Shown: positions 34,768 to 41,934 of the stretch, piece after piece | Layout of the letters: each line of letters starts with the position of its first letter | How positions within the stretch are numbered: position 1 is the first letter of the stretch | Assembly: GCA_963718355.1 (NCBI GenBank) | Contig: CAVQZA010000004.1 | Coordinates: forward strand, 124,001-188,000 | Direction: 5' to 3' | From: CAVQZA01 sp963718355 | GTDB lineage: Bacteria; Actinomycetota; Thermoleophilia; Gaiellales; Gaiellaceae | DNA: 64,000 nucleotides | Program-made: the position numbers and the translations under genes | Notes under the pieces: model-generated | Told to the model about the DNA's origin: nothing | Seen by the model: the letters and a program-made list of their open reading frames with translations, nothing else | The model's database searches: none

Positions 34768-35697
34768 CTATTGACGCGGCCGAAGCCAGGCGATCGGCCG
34801 GTACAGAAGCGTCACGAGTCCCACGATCAGGGCCCACACACCCGCGGCCAGCAGGACGTGGACGAGCACGAGCCCCCACGGAAGGTGCGTCCGGTACTGC
34901 ACCTCGCCGACCACGATCTGCACCGCGAGGAGGCCGGCCAGGACTGTCGCGAGCCGGAAGAGCCGCGGTGAGGCTTCCCGCCGCGACGCGAGCGAGGCGA
35001 GCAGCCAGACGAATGCAGCGGTGAAGACGGCGACGATGTAGGCGTGCGTCTGGAGCGAAGGTCCGAAGCTGCCGAAGCGCTTGACGTGATCGCCGCCCGA
35101 GTGCGGCCCCGCGGCAGTCGCGAACGTGCCGCTGACGAGGAGCACGCCAGCAGCAGCGGCGAAGACGAGCCCGACCCGCCGCAGCCGCTGTGGCACGAGC
35201 GGCGGCACCGCGCCGTTCTCGAGCCGAAGCGCCTCGACGAGCAACACGACCCCGCCTGCGAGCACCACCGCCGAGAGCAGCAGATGCGTCATCACGATCA
35301 GCGGGTGAAGGTGGAGCTTGACGGTAATCAGCCCGAGCGGCGCCTGGGCCAACGTGCCGATGAAGATCCAGAGCGCGAGCCGCCGGTCGCCGCGCAACAG
35401 GCCCGGGGTCCGCCTCGCCGCGAGCCACGCGACCAGCGTCATCACGATCGTGATGAAGGCGACGACTCGGTTCGAGAACTCGATGAACGAGTGGTAGCCG
35501 TTCGACGGGAACGGATCGCCGGCCGTGCAGCCGGGCCAGTGCTCGCAGCCGAGCCCGGAGCCGGTGAGTCGTACCGCGGCGCCCGAGCCGACGATCAGCC
35601 AGAGCATCAGCGCCGAGGCGAGCGCGAAGCGCCGGAACGCCGTCGGCGAGAGCGAGAGCCCGCGCACCCGGGCGAGCTGCGTCGACTCGACGTGCAC
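34768..35697 (-). CDS. ctaA: Heme A synthase (COX15/CtaA)
   Basis: 309 aa with about eight TM segments. The conserved outer loop carries the Cys pair in LGCEHWPGCTAGDPFP, followed by the haem-ligand His in HSFIEFSNRVVAF, with further His residues at LHLHPLIVMTHLLL and QTHAYIVAVF. It oxidises the haem O methyl group for aa3-type oxidase. GTG start 4 nt after the selD stop. No ctaB or cytochrome oxidase genes are in view. Confidence 0.93.
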   Translation of the reverse strand: MHVESTQLARVRGLSLSPTAFRRFALASALMLWLIVGSGAAVRLTGSGLGCEHWPGCTAGDPFPSNGYHSFIEFSNRVVAFITIVMTLVAWLAARRTPGLLRGDRRLALWIFIGTLAQAPLGLITVKLHLHPLIVMTHLLLSAVVLAGGVVLLVEALRLENGAVPPLVPQRLRRVGLVFAAAAGVLLVSGTFATAAGPHSGGDHVKRFGSFGPSLQTHAYIVAVFTAAFVWLLASLASRREASPRLFRLATVLAGLLAVQIVVGEVQYRTHLPWGLVLVHVLLAAGVWALIVGLVTLLYRPIAWLRPRQ

Positions 35698-35701
35698 GCG
35701 C

Positions 35702-36733
35702 TCAGGCTAGCGTGACGCCCGCGCCCGCGCGGACAGAGCCGATGCGCTGGAGGAACAGCCCACGCGCGGCGAACGCCGCCTCGAGCGTCAGCGCCCGGTC
35801 GGCAGGAAGGGAGACGAGCAGTCCGCCCGCGGTCTGCGGGTCGTAGCCCAGCGTGAGCAGGTCGGCGGTGGTCGCACCCGCGTCGACGTGCGCGGCGGCG
35901 AAGTCGCGGTTGCGCGGATCGCCGCCCGTCCGCTCACCCGCGCTCGCGACCTCGAGCGCGCCGTCGAGCGCCGGCCAGCGCGCCGGTTCGAGCACGAACT
36001 CGACACCGCTCCGGTCGGCCATCTCGTGCGCGTGCCCGAGCAGGCCGAAGCCGGTCACGTCGGTGACCGCGTTCGGCTCGAACGGTCGCAGCGCGTCGGC
36101 GGCGTCACGGTTCAAAGTCCGCATCCACGCGATCGCGCCGGCGAGCTCCGCGTCGCCCCCGATCCCGCGCTTGACTCCGTGGAGGACGAGCCCGGTGCCG
36201 AGCGGCTTCGTGAGGAAGAGCGCGTCACCCGGCTGCGCACCGTTCTTCGGCCAGATCCCGCCCGGATGGACGGTGCCGACGACGGCGAGCCCGTACTTCG
36301 GCTCGCGGTCGCGGATCGTGTGGCCGCCGGCAAGCAGCGCACCCGCGGCGCGCACCTGGACGTCGGCGGCGGCAAAGACGGCGGCGAGTGTCTCGACCGG
36401 AAGCTCCTCGGGAAACGCCGCGATCGAAAGCGCGAGCAGCGGCGTGCCGCCCATCGCAAACACGTCGTTGAGCGCGTTCGTCGCCGCGATCGCCCCGAAG
36501 TCGGCCGGATCGTCGACGAGGGGCGGGAAGAAGTCGAGCGTGAAGATCAGCGCGCGCTCGTCGTCGAGCTTGTAGACGGCCGCGTCGTCGGCGGGTGCGA
36601 GCCCTACGAGGAGATTCGCGGCCTCGACCGGGACGAAGCCGGCGAGCAGCGTCTCGAGGCGGGCCGCCGAGTACTTCGCGGCGCAGCCCCCCGCGGTCGT
36701 CAGATCCGTGAGCCTAACCGCGCTTGCTTCCAC
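35702..36733 (-). CDS. selD: Selenide, water dikinase
   Basis: 343 aa. The glycine-rich active site TTAGGCAAKYS has the Cys (not Sec) and Lys needed for catalysis. Metal/ATP-binding residues are seen in DDAAVYKLDDERALIFTLDFF and ALNDVFAMGGTPL, and the C-terminal AIR-synthase domain has GFGLLGHAHEMA and DPQTAGGLL. It makes selenophosphate from selenide and ATP for selenocysteine or selenouridine. No selA, selB, tRNA-Sec or selU is in this window. GTG start; first gene of a selD-ctaA-PAC2 run. Confidence 0.94.
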   Translation of the reverse strand: MEASAVRLTDLTTAGGCAAKYSAARLETLLAGFVPVEAANLLVGLAPADDAAVYKLDDERALIFTLDFFPPLVDDPADFGAIAATNALNDVFAMGGTPLLALSIAAFPEELPVETLAAVFAAADVQVRAAGALLAGGHTIRDREPKYGLAVVGTVHPGGIWPKNGAQPGDALFLTKPLGTGLVLHGVKRGIGGDAELAGAIAWMRTLNRDAADALRPFEPNAVTDVTGFGLLGHAHEMADRSGVEFVLEPARWPALDGALEVASAGERTGGDPRNRDFAAAHVDAGATTADLLTLGYDPQTAGGLLVSLPADRALTLEAAFAARGLFLQRIGSVRAGAGVTLA

Positions 36734-36761
36734 GCGTCCATGGTAGTCGGGAGAGGTTCAT

Positions 36762-36798
36762 CCGGCGGCACGGGCGGCCGAGGCCGCCGTGCCGCCGG
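36762..36798. repeat. Long GC-rich inverted repeat between selD and SDR gene
   Basis: The arms at 36762-36779 and 36782-36798 pair over 17 bp with one bulged G and a 2-nt turn. It lies in the divergent gap between selD (left) and the SDR gene (right). No T-run follows on either strand, so it is not a standard terminator. On transcription toward the SDR gene it would stand about 40 nt upstream of the TTGACA box. Confidence 0.55.
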
Positions 36799-36838
36799 GG
36801 GGAGAGGAGGAGCCTTCACGGTCCCTCCAGACACAAGT

Positions 36839-36866
36839 TTGACAGGTCCGGACCTTGACCTAGTGG
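36839..36866 (+). promoter_or_regulatory. Promoter of SDR gene
   Basis: Consensus -35 TTGACA (36839-36844), 16-nt spacer, -10 TAGTGG (36861-36866). A purine-rich AGAGAGG lies 5-9 nt before ATG 36890, so this gene has a leader with a ribosome site. Confidence 0.4.
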
Positions 36867-36889
36867 ATCGCAGGCCGTAGAGAGGCAGC

Positions 36890-37579
36890 ATGAAGGCGGC
36901 ACTCGTCACCGGCGGCTCGTCGGGAATCGGGCTCGCACTTGCGCGCATGCTTCGCGAAGAGGGCTACGAGCTCACGCTGGTGTCGCGCACCGGCGAGAAG
37001 GTCGAAGCCGCGGCGGCCGAGCTCGGTGCATTCGGCGTCGCCGCCGACGTCTCTCTCGAGGACGACTGCGAACGCGTCCTCGCTGCACACGCCGGGCGCC
37101 ACGGCCGCCTCGACGTGCTCGTCAACTCGGCGGGAATCGGCATCGGCGGGCGGATCGAAGACATGACAGCGAAGCAGTGGGACCTCCAGTTCGGGGTCAA
37201 CATCCGCGGGCTCTTCCTGCTCACGCGCGCGGCTATCCCGCTCCTGCGCGAATCGCGCGGCCACATCGTCAACCTCGCCTCGATCGCCGGCACGATGCCA
37301 ACACCGGGGCTTGCGGCCTACGGCGCAACGAAGGCCGCGGTGATCTCGTTCACGCGATCGCTGAACGAGGAGCTCGACGCCGACGGCGTGCGGGCGCTCG
37401 CCCTCTGCCCCGCATTCGTGGACACGCCGATGGCGGCCTGGGCCGGGATCCCGGGTGAGGAGATGATCCAGCCGGAGGACTGCGCCGAGCTCGTGCGCGC
37501 CGTACTGCGACTCAGCCCCGCAGCGCGCGTCCCGCAGATCGTGATCGAGCGCGTCGGCTCCGGCGAGTTGCCGGCCTAG
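36890..37579 (+). CDS. Short-chain dehydrogenase/reductase
   Basis: 229 aa, classical SDR. NAD(P)-binding TGGSSGIGLALARML at the N-terminus, a variant of the NNAG motif (VNSAGIG), catalytic Ser in VNLASIAG and the YGATKAAVI Tyr/Lys pair. Substrate unknown. Transcribed from its own promoter; its stop overlaps the convergent HTH gene by 4 bp. Confidence 0.95.
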   Translation: MKAALVTGGSSGIGLALARMLREEGYELTLVSRTGEKVEAAAAELGAFGVAADVSLEDDCERVLAAHAGRHGRLDVLVNSAGIGIGGRIEDMTAKQWDLQFGVNIRGLFLLTRAAIPLLRESRGHIVNLASIAGTMPTPGLAAYGATKAAVISFTRSLNEELDADGVRALALCPAFVDTPMAAWAGIPGEEMIQPEDCAELVRAVLRLSPAARVPQIVIERVGSGELPA

Positions 37580-37776
37580 TTCTTCCGACGCTGCCGCGCG
37601 AGGAGCTCGTCGAGCGCCGGGCGAGGGACGAAGAGCCCGCTGCCGACGCGAACGCCCTCGAGCTTCCCCTCGTGAATGAGGCGCCGCACCGTCTGCGGAT
37701 GCACGCCGAGCAGCTCTGCAACGTCGCGAACGCTGACCGTCTCGTCCCGCCGTGATGCGCTCACAGGACGAACCAT
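37576..37776 (-). CDS. Small helix-turn-helix protein (excisionase/MerR-like, BldC type)
   Basis: 66 aa. Almost the whole protein is one winged HTH: TVSVRDVAELLGVHPQTVRR then LIHEGKLEGVRVGSGLFVPR. This is the HTH_17 family, which includes phage excisionases and the actinobacterial developmental regulator BldC. No integrase or att site is nearby, so a BldC-like chromosomal regulator is more likely. It is the third gene in the same direction after the XRE-TPR regulator and the micropeptide, 162 nt downstream of the peptide stop. Confidence 0.87.
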   Translation of the reverse strand: MVRPVSASRRDETVSVRDVAELLGVHPQTVRRLIHEGKLEGVRVGSGLFVPRPALDELLARQRRKN

Positions 37777-37919
37777 TGCACGGGCCGTGCTGACGCAAGG
37801 GCTCCGAGTGCCCTGTTCGTCGGCGCGCCGCGGGATGACGCCGCCTCCCGGTGGGAGGAATGATGCGCAACAAAGTCTCCCCGCAGTCCGGGCGTCCTCG
37901 GGCCTCGTGACGCCGAGCC

Positions 37920-37935
37920 CGGGACGCGCGTCCCG
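37920..37935 (-). terminator. Palindrome just after the micropeptide stop
   Basis: CGGGACGCGCGTCCCG is a 16-nt perfect palindrome 3 nt beyond the TAG of the micropeptide on the minus strand. It could end the regulator-peptide transcript, although no U-run follows. Confidence 0.35.
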
Positions 37936-37938
37936 AAT

Positions 37939-38076
37939 CTAGCTGTTGCCGTTGGCGAAGCCGCTGTCGCCGTTCGAGAAACCCGCGACATGTGCCGGAA
38001 GCCGCACGTACGACGCCAGATAGAACGCAAACAGCGATGCGATCACCACCAAGTAGATGAGCCGAGCTTTCGTCAT
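37939..38076 (-). CDS. 45-aa exported micropeptide with C-terminal heptad repeats
   Basis: ATG 38076 is preceded by a perfect AGGAGGTGA 8 nt upstream, the strongest ribosome site in the window. The sequence starts MTKARLIYLVVIASLFAFYL (charged start and hydrophobic segment 6-23) and ends in two imperfect heptads, GFSNGDS-GFANGNS, after RLPAHVA. This is a secreted or membrane-anchored peptide with a polar Gly/Asn/Ser tail. It begins 27 nt after the XRE-TPR regulator in the same direction, the layout of peptide-pheromone/TPR-receptor pairs. No similar family known to me; a membrane toxin or structural peptide is the alternative. Confidence 0.72.
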   Translation of the reverse strand: MTKARLIYLVVIASLFAFYLASYVRLPAHVAGFSNGDSGFANGNS

Positions 38077-38103
38077 ATCGATCACCTCCTCCCTTCTGAG
38101 TCG

Positions 38104-39453
38104 TTAGAAACGGAAATCCTGGAGCGCTTCTGCGGCGCTGCGATAGAGCCGCGCCGCTGCGCGATCGTCGCCGCGTGCTGCCGCCAGATCGCCCTGCGCG
38201 ACCCACGCCGCAGCCTTGTGACTTGCCGACGACAGCTGTTCGAAGCTCGAAGCTGCGTCGTGGAACGCCGCGTCGGCCTCGTCGAGCCGGCCGACCTCGA
38301 GCAGCGCGCGACCGAGCGTGAGCTGCGCGTTGCCGATCTCGTCGAGATAGTCCTCGCGGCCGCCGAGCAGCTGCAGCGCGTGCCGCGCCTGCTCCTCGGC
38401 GAGCGCCTGATCGCCCATGCGCAGGTGCACCTGGGCGAGCGAGGAGATCGCGCGAGCCGCGTCTGCGTCGTTGCCGACCTCGAGCGCGACGCGGAACGAA
38501 TCCTTGAGCAGCACCTCTGCGTCCTCGGGCTTCCCCAGCAGGAGGTTCAGGCCGCCGAGGTTGTTCAGCATCCGGCCGACGCTCTCGAGGCTGGAAAGCT
38601 CCTCGTACTGCGAGCGGGCGCGCTCGGCGTACGTCCGTGCGAGCACCCAGTGGCCCTGGCGCTCGGCGACGATCGACGCCTGGAAGTTCGCATTGGCGAG
38701 CGCGCGGCGGTCGCCGAGAGCGTCGGCGAGCTCGATCGCCCGCTCGGCGTCCTCGCGCGCGGCCTCGAAGTCGCGCATGTGCCGGTATCCGCGCGAGCGC
38801 CAGTTCAGGATGTCCGATCGGAGCCGGTCGCACGGGAGGCCGGAGCGCTCGGCGAGCACGAGCGCCTCGCTCAGGAGCCCGATCGAGGTCTGGATGCTCG
38901 AAAGCTTGAAGCGGCAGACGCCGAACATGAACAACACCTCGGCGCGCTCGACATCGGAGAACGGCGGCCCCTCGACGATCGCGCGAACCTGCGCGAGCAG
39001 CTCGAGCGCCTCGCGCACCGAGCCGAGCCGGGACTTCACCTTCGCGTCGTTGAGGAGCACGCGAGCCTCGAGCTCGCGGACACCCGTCGCCAGCACCGCG
39101 GTGCGGAGCTTCGCGATCTCCTCGGCGGCCTCCGCGACCGAGTCGGACTCGAGCAGCGCCTCGGCGCGCGCGAGAGCCGATTCGACGCGGCCGCGCTCGT
39201 CCGTGGAGACGCCGTTCGCCAGGAAGCCGGCATCGACGCCGAGGCGCGAAGCGAGCCAGGCGACGCTCTCGTCGGTCGGGCGTGTCTTGCCACGCTCGAT
39301 CTGACTGACGTATTCCTTCGAGAAGCGCTCGCCCGCAAGATCCGTCTGTGTCAGCCCGGCCGAGACCCGGAGCTGACGAAGGCGCTCGCCAAGCCGGATC
39401 GAGCCCGGCTGGGCGGCACTTGTGCGGATGCGGGAGCGAGTTTCTGGATTCAC
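38104..39453 (-). CDS. XRE-family regulator with C-terminal TPR repeats (RRNPP-like architecture)
   Basis: 449 aa from GTG. HTH at about 18-80 (LGERLRQLRVSAGLTQTDLA; YVSQIERGKTRPTDESVAWL), then about eight TPR-like hairpins to the C-terminus (ALELLAQVRAIVEGPPFSDV; EVLFMFGVCRFKLSSIQTSI; MLNNLGGLNLLLGKPEDAEV). The plan equals PlcR/NprR/Rgg-type peptide-sensing regulators: DNA-binding head plus TPR pocket. It is followed by the exported micropeptide. The upstream region carries a perfect inverted repeat, which could be its own operator. It is paralogous in layout to 22650-23990. Confidence 0.9.
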   Translation of the reverse strand: MNPETRSRIRTSAAQPGSIRLGERLRQLRVSAGLTQTDLAGERFSKEYVSQIERGKTRPTDESVAWLASRLGVDAGFLANGVSTDERGRVESALARAEALLESDSVAEAAEEIAKLRTAVLATGVRELEARVLLNDAKVKSRLGSVREALELLAQVRAIVEGPPFSDVERAEVLFMFGVCRFKLSSIQTSIGLLSEALVLAERSGLPCDRLRSDILNWRSRGYRHMRDFEAAREDAERAIELADALGDRRALANANFQASIVAERQGHWVLARTYAERARSQYEELSSLESVGRMLNNLGGLNLLLGKPEDAEVLLKDSFRVALEVGNDADAARAISSLAQVHLRMGDQALAEEQARHALQLLGGREDYLDEIGNAQLTLGRALLEVGRLDEADAAFHDAASSFEQLSSASHKAAAWVAQGDLAAARGDDRAAARLYRSAAEALQDFRF

Positions 39454-39471
39454 GGCGGCGTGGTTCTTGAA

Positions 39472-39489
39472 GTGAACCTGTTAGTTCAC
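39472..39489. promoter_or_regulatory. Inverted repeat upstream of XRE-TPR regulator
   Basis: GTGAAC-CTGTTA-GTTCAC is a perfect 6-bp inverted repeat with a 6-nt spacer, centred 27 nt before the regulator's GTG. Another GTGAAC half-site lies at 39552-39557. Size and position suit an operator for a dimeric HTH protein, most simply autoregulation. Confidence 0.42.
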
Positions 39490-39589
39490 CTAAGTGCAAG
39501 TCGGCCACTATGGGCATCACCCAAAAGGGGCATTCTGCCAGGGGAAACGTAGTGAACTCCTGGTTTTCAAAATCACTTGACCGAGCTAC

Positions 39590-39619
39590 TTGACGGACCC
39601 GGGAGGGCACGCCTATAGT
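39590..39619 (+). promoter_or_regulatory. Near-consensus promoter of a candidate small RNA
   Basis: TTGACG (39590-39595), 18-nt spacer, TATAGT (39614-39619): one of the best sigma-70-type matches in the window. It points right, away from the XRE-TPR gene and toward the 3' end of tetR, with no protein gene in that direction. Confidence 0.52.
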
Positions 39620-39625
39620 GAGCCC

Positions 39626-39793
39626 ACTTGCAGCCGGGCCGGACGCCAGGTCAGGATGCAGGGGGAGCGCCGCAGTCGGGCGACAGAAGATCCGGAGGCG
39701 TGGCTGGGCCGCAGAGCCACAACCGCCGGATCGTCACCCAAAGTGTGGCGATCCTCTTCGAAGGATCGACCCCCGGGGCCGCAGCCGGGGGTC
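39626..39793 (+). ncRNA. Candidate structured small RNA
   Basis: About 170 nt between a strong promoter and a terminator-like hairpin, with no protein gene on this strand. Three stems are visible: GATCCGG 39689-39695 with CCGGATC 39726-39732, enclosing GTGGCT/AGCCAC; CGATCCT/AGGATCG at 39749-39768 with loop CUUCGA; and GACCCCCGG/CCGGGGGTC at 39768-39793. The remaining 5' 60 nt hold GCCAGGTCAGG but not the full SRP RNA or 6S consensus that I know. Function unknown; the 3' end approaches tetR antisense. Confidence 0.42.
39768..39793 (+). terminator. Terminator-like hairpin of the candidate small RNA
   Basis: GACCCCCGG (39768-39776), 8-nt loop, CCGGGGGTC (39785-39793), followed by TCTCCTT. It could also serve tetR on the opposite strand, whose stop is at 39812-39814. 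Confidence 0.5.
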
Positions 39794-39811
39794 TCCTTCG
39801 TGGTCCGTCGG

Positions 39812-40414
39812 CTACGCGGCGCTCCCGCGCATCCACTCGGCGCGGGAGGCACGGATGCGATGCAGGTCGTCGGCGGTGAGCAAGCCGTCGAGCCGGCCGG
39901 CCAGCGTCCGCAGCAGGCCGACCGAGACGAAGATCCAGGCCTCCGCGTCGGCATCCCGTGCGGCCACTGCGCCTCCCGCGGCCTGCGAGCGGCGGATCAG
40001 TTCGGCGACATAGTCGTGCACCTCGCGCATCTGCGCCGAGAGCGCAGCGCCGATCGCCGGGTCGTCGTTGGCCACGGAGAGCGCCTGCACCCAGAGATCG
40101 GCAAGCACTGCGGGGGAGCTGCCGACCTCGAATGCGGCCGAGGCGATGGCCGGTACCCAGAGCGCCGGGTTCGGCTCCTCGGCGACGCTCTCGTCCCAGC
40201 GCGCCCTGGTCGCGACCCAGGCCGCCTCGAGGCACGCGAGGTAGAGCTCACGCTTCGAGGCGAAGTGGCGGTAGAGGATCGGCTCGGAGACGCCGCTCGC
40301 GCGCGCGATCTCGGCCGTGGTCGTGCCGCGGTAGCTACCGCCGGAGAAGATCCGGCAAGCGGTGTCGAGCACCGCCTGCCGGCGCTCGGGCCCCGAGAGA
40401 CGGGCGGCGGTCAC
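39812..40414 (-). CDS. TetR-family transcriptional regulator
   Basis: 200 aa from GTG overlapping the exporter stop (GTGA). N-terminal HTH: RIFSGGSYRGTTTAEIARAS, GVSEPILYRHFASKRELYLA. The C-terminal ligand domain is all-helical. It is encoded second in an operon with the exporter it presumably represses; paired palindromes upstream of that operon are the likely operator. Confidence 0.95.
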   Translation of the reverse strand: MTAARLSGPERRQAVLDTACRIFSGGSYRGTTTAEIARASGVSEPILYRHFASKRELYLACLEAAWVATRARWDESVAEEPNPALWVPAIASAAFEVGSSPAVLADLWVQALSVANDDPAIGAALSAQMREVHDYVAELIRRSQAAGGAVAARDADAEAWIFVSVGLLRTLAGRLDGLLTADDLHRIRASRAEWMRGSAA

Positions 40415-41850
40415 GCTGCGACCGCCTCGACCCTTTCTGCGACGGGCACGCCTTCAGGCTTGCGGATCGTCGTCACGGCGACGAGGGAGGCGGCGAGGGC
40501 GATCCCCGCGCTCGTGTAGAGCGCGTGCTGGAGCCCGGTCACGAACTGATCGGCGAACTGCGGGCTCTGCGGCGAGACAGAGACGTACGAGGCGAGGATT
40601 GCACCGCCGACCGCGATCCCGAGCGAGCCTCCGACCTGCCGGAACGTGTTCAGGACGCCGGAGGCGACGCCGGCCTTGTCCACCCTCACCGCCGACAGGG
40701 CGGCGGAGGTCATCGGCGACATCGTCAGCGCCATCCCGACGCCGCCGATCAAGAGGCCCGGCAGGATGTCCCAGAAGTCCGACGTCGTGTTCAGCTGCGC
40801 GAAGCTCACGAGCGAGCCGGCGACGAGCAGCATCCCGCCGGCCATCAGCCACCGCGACCCGAGCTTGTCGGACAGCATTCCCGCGACCGGGGCCACGATG
40901 ATGATCAGGATCGTCATCGGCAGGAACGTCGCGCCGGCCTTGATCGCCGAGTACCCGAGGATGTTCTGCATGAACAGCGAGATGAAGAAGAAGACGCCGA
41001 ACATCGCGAGCGAGACCATCAGCGCAACGGTGTTGGCGCCTGCGAAGGTGGAGTTCTTGAAGAGCGAGAGATCGAGCATCGGCGCCCGCTGGCGCAGCTC
41101 GAGCGCGATGAAGGCGATCAGGCTGATGGCGAAGAGGGCGAAGAGCCCGAGGATCCGCGCCGAGGTCCAGCCGTACGTGTTCGCCTCGATCAGGGCATAG
41201 GTCAGCGCGAAGACGGCGATGCCGGACGTGGCGAGACCCGGAATGTCGAGCCGCTGCTCGCCGCTCTCGTCACGCGACTCCGGAATCAAGATCAGCCCGG
41301 CGATGATGCCGAGGATCCCGACGGGGACGTTGATGAAGAAGATCCAGTTCCAGTTCGCCTTCTCGGCGAGGACGCCGCCGACGAGCGGGCCGATCGCGAG
41401 GGCCATGGCCGAGACGCCGGCCCAGATTCCGATCGCGGCGCCGCGCTCACGCGGCGGGAACACGGCCGAGATGATCGAGAGCGTCGCCGGCATCATCAGC
41501 GCCGCGCCCACGCCCTGGACGACCCGCGCGCCGATCAGCAGCCCGGCGCCGGCGGCGAGCCCGCACGCGAGCGACGACAGCGTGAAGACGGTAAGGCCGA
41601 TCAGGAAGATGCGCCGGCGGCCGTAGCGATCCGCGAGCTTGCCGCCGGAGAGCAGAAACACGGCGAACGAGAGGGCATAGGCGGTCACGACCCACTCGAG
41701 CTCGGAGATGCCGATGCCGAGGTCCTTCTGGATCGACGGCAGCGCGACGTTCACCACCGTGTTGTCGAGCATGATCATGAACAGCGCGAACGAAAGTGCC
41801 GCGAGCGTCCACCACTTGCGGTTCTCCGGCGCGAGAATGCGTGCTTTCAT
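40411..41850 (-). CDS. MFS drug exporter, DHA2/EmrB-QacA family (14 TM)
   Basis: 479 aa. Motif A-like loop LADRYGRRRIFLIG, the antiporter motif C region VQGVGAALMMPATLSIISAV and the DHA2 start MIMLDNTVVNVALPSIQKDL. Fourteen hydrophobic segments are expected. It exports a toxic compound by proton exchange. CTGGAGGA stands about 8 nt before ATG. First gene of the MFS-tetR operon; two CTAASTTAG palindromes lie 22-45 nt upstream. Confidence 0.96.
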   Translation of the reverse strand: MKARILAPENRKWWTLAALSFALFMIMLDNTVVNVALPSIQKDLGIGISELEWVVTAYALSFAVFLLSGGKLADRYGRRRIFLIGLTVFTLSSLACGLAAGAGLLIGARVVQGVGAALMMPATLSIISAVFPPRERGAAIGIWAGVSAMALAIGPLVGGVLAEKANWNWIFFINVPVGILGIIAGLILIPESRDESGEQRLDIPGLATSGIAVFALTYALIEANTYGWTSARILGLFALFAISLIAFIALELRQRAPMLDLSLFKNSTFAGANTVALMVSLAMFGVFFFISLFMQNILGYSAIKAGATFLPMTILIIIVAPVAGMLSDKLGSRWLMAGGMLLVAGSLVSFAQLNTTSDFWDILPGLLIGGVGMALTMSPMTSAALSAVRVDKAGVASGVLNTFRQVGGSLGIAVGGAILASYVSVSPQSPQFADQFVTGLQHALYTSAGIALAASLVAVTTIRKPEGVPVAERVEAVAA

Positions 41851-41871
41851 CGGATCTGTTCCTCCAGTCGG

Positions 41872-41895
41872 CTAAGTTAGCGTCTACTAAGTTAG
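41872..41895. promoter_or_regulatory. Twin operator palindromes upstream of the MFS-tetR operon
   Basis: CTAAGTTAG occurs at 41872-41880 and again at 41887-41895. Each is a 9-bp palindrome (CTAA-S-TTAG) and the two are 15 bp apart start to start, embedded in an 11-bp direct repeat CTAAGTTAGCG. This is a typical double site for a TetR-family repressor, placed just before the exporter's ribosome site. Confidence 0.52.
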
Positions 41896-41934
41896 CGGGC
41901 GCTAGCACCTCCCGTCAAGTAGCCTGGACCGGGC

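Noticed and set aside
36762..36798. SECIS-like element for selenocysteine
   Set aside because: It lies outside any coding frame and not downstream of an in-frame TGA; bacterial SECIS elements follow the TGA inside the gene.
37576..37776. Excisionase gene as evidence of an integrated element
   Set aside because: No integrase, att repeats or phage genes around; the HTH_17 family includes chromosomal regulators such as BldC.
38104..39453. XRE-TPR regulator plus micropeptide as a type II toxin-antitoxin pair
   Set aside because: The regulator is 449 aa with a long TPR region, unlike short antitoxins, and the peptide has an export segment with a polar repeat tail rather than a toxin fold. A membrane toxin remains a minor possibility.
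39626..39793. Identification of the candidate RNA as SRP RNA or 6S RNA
   Set aside because: GCCAGGTCAGG recalls the SRP loop, but the GGAAG...AGCAG part is missing, and the long central-bulge rod of 6S is not seen.
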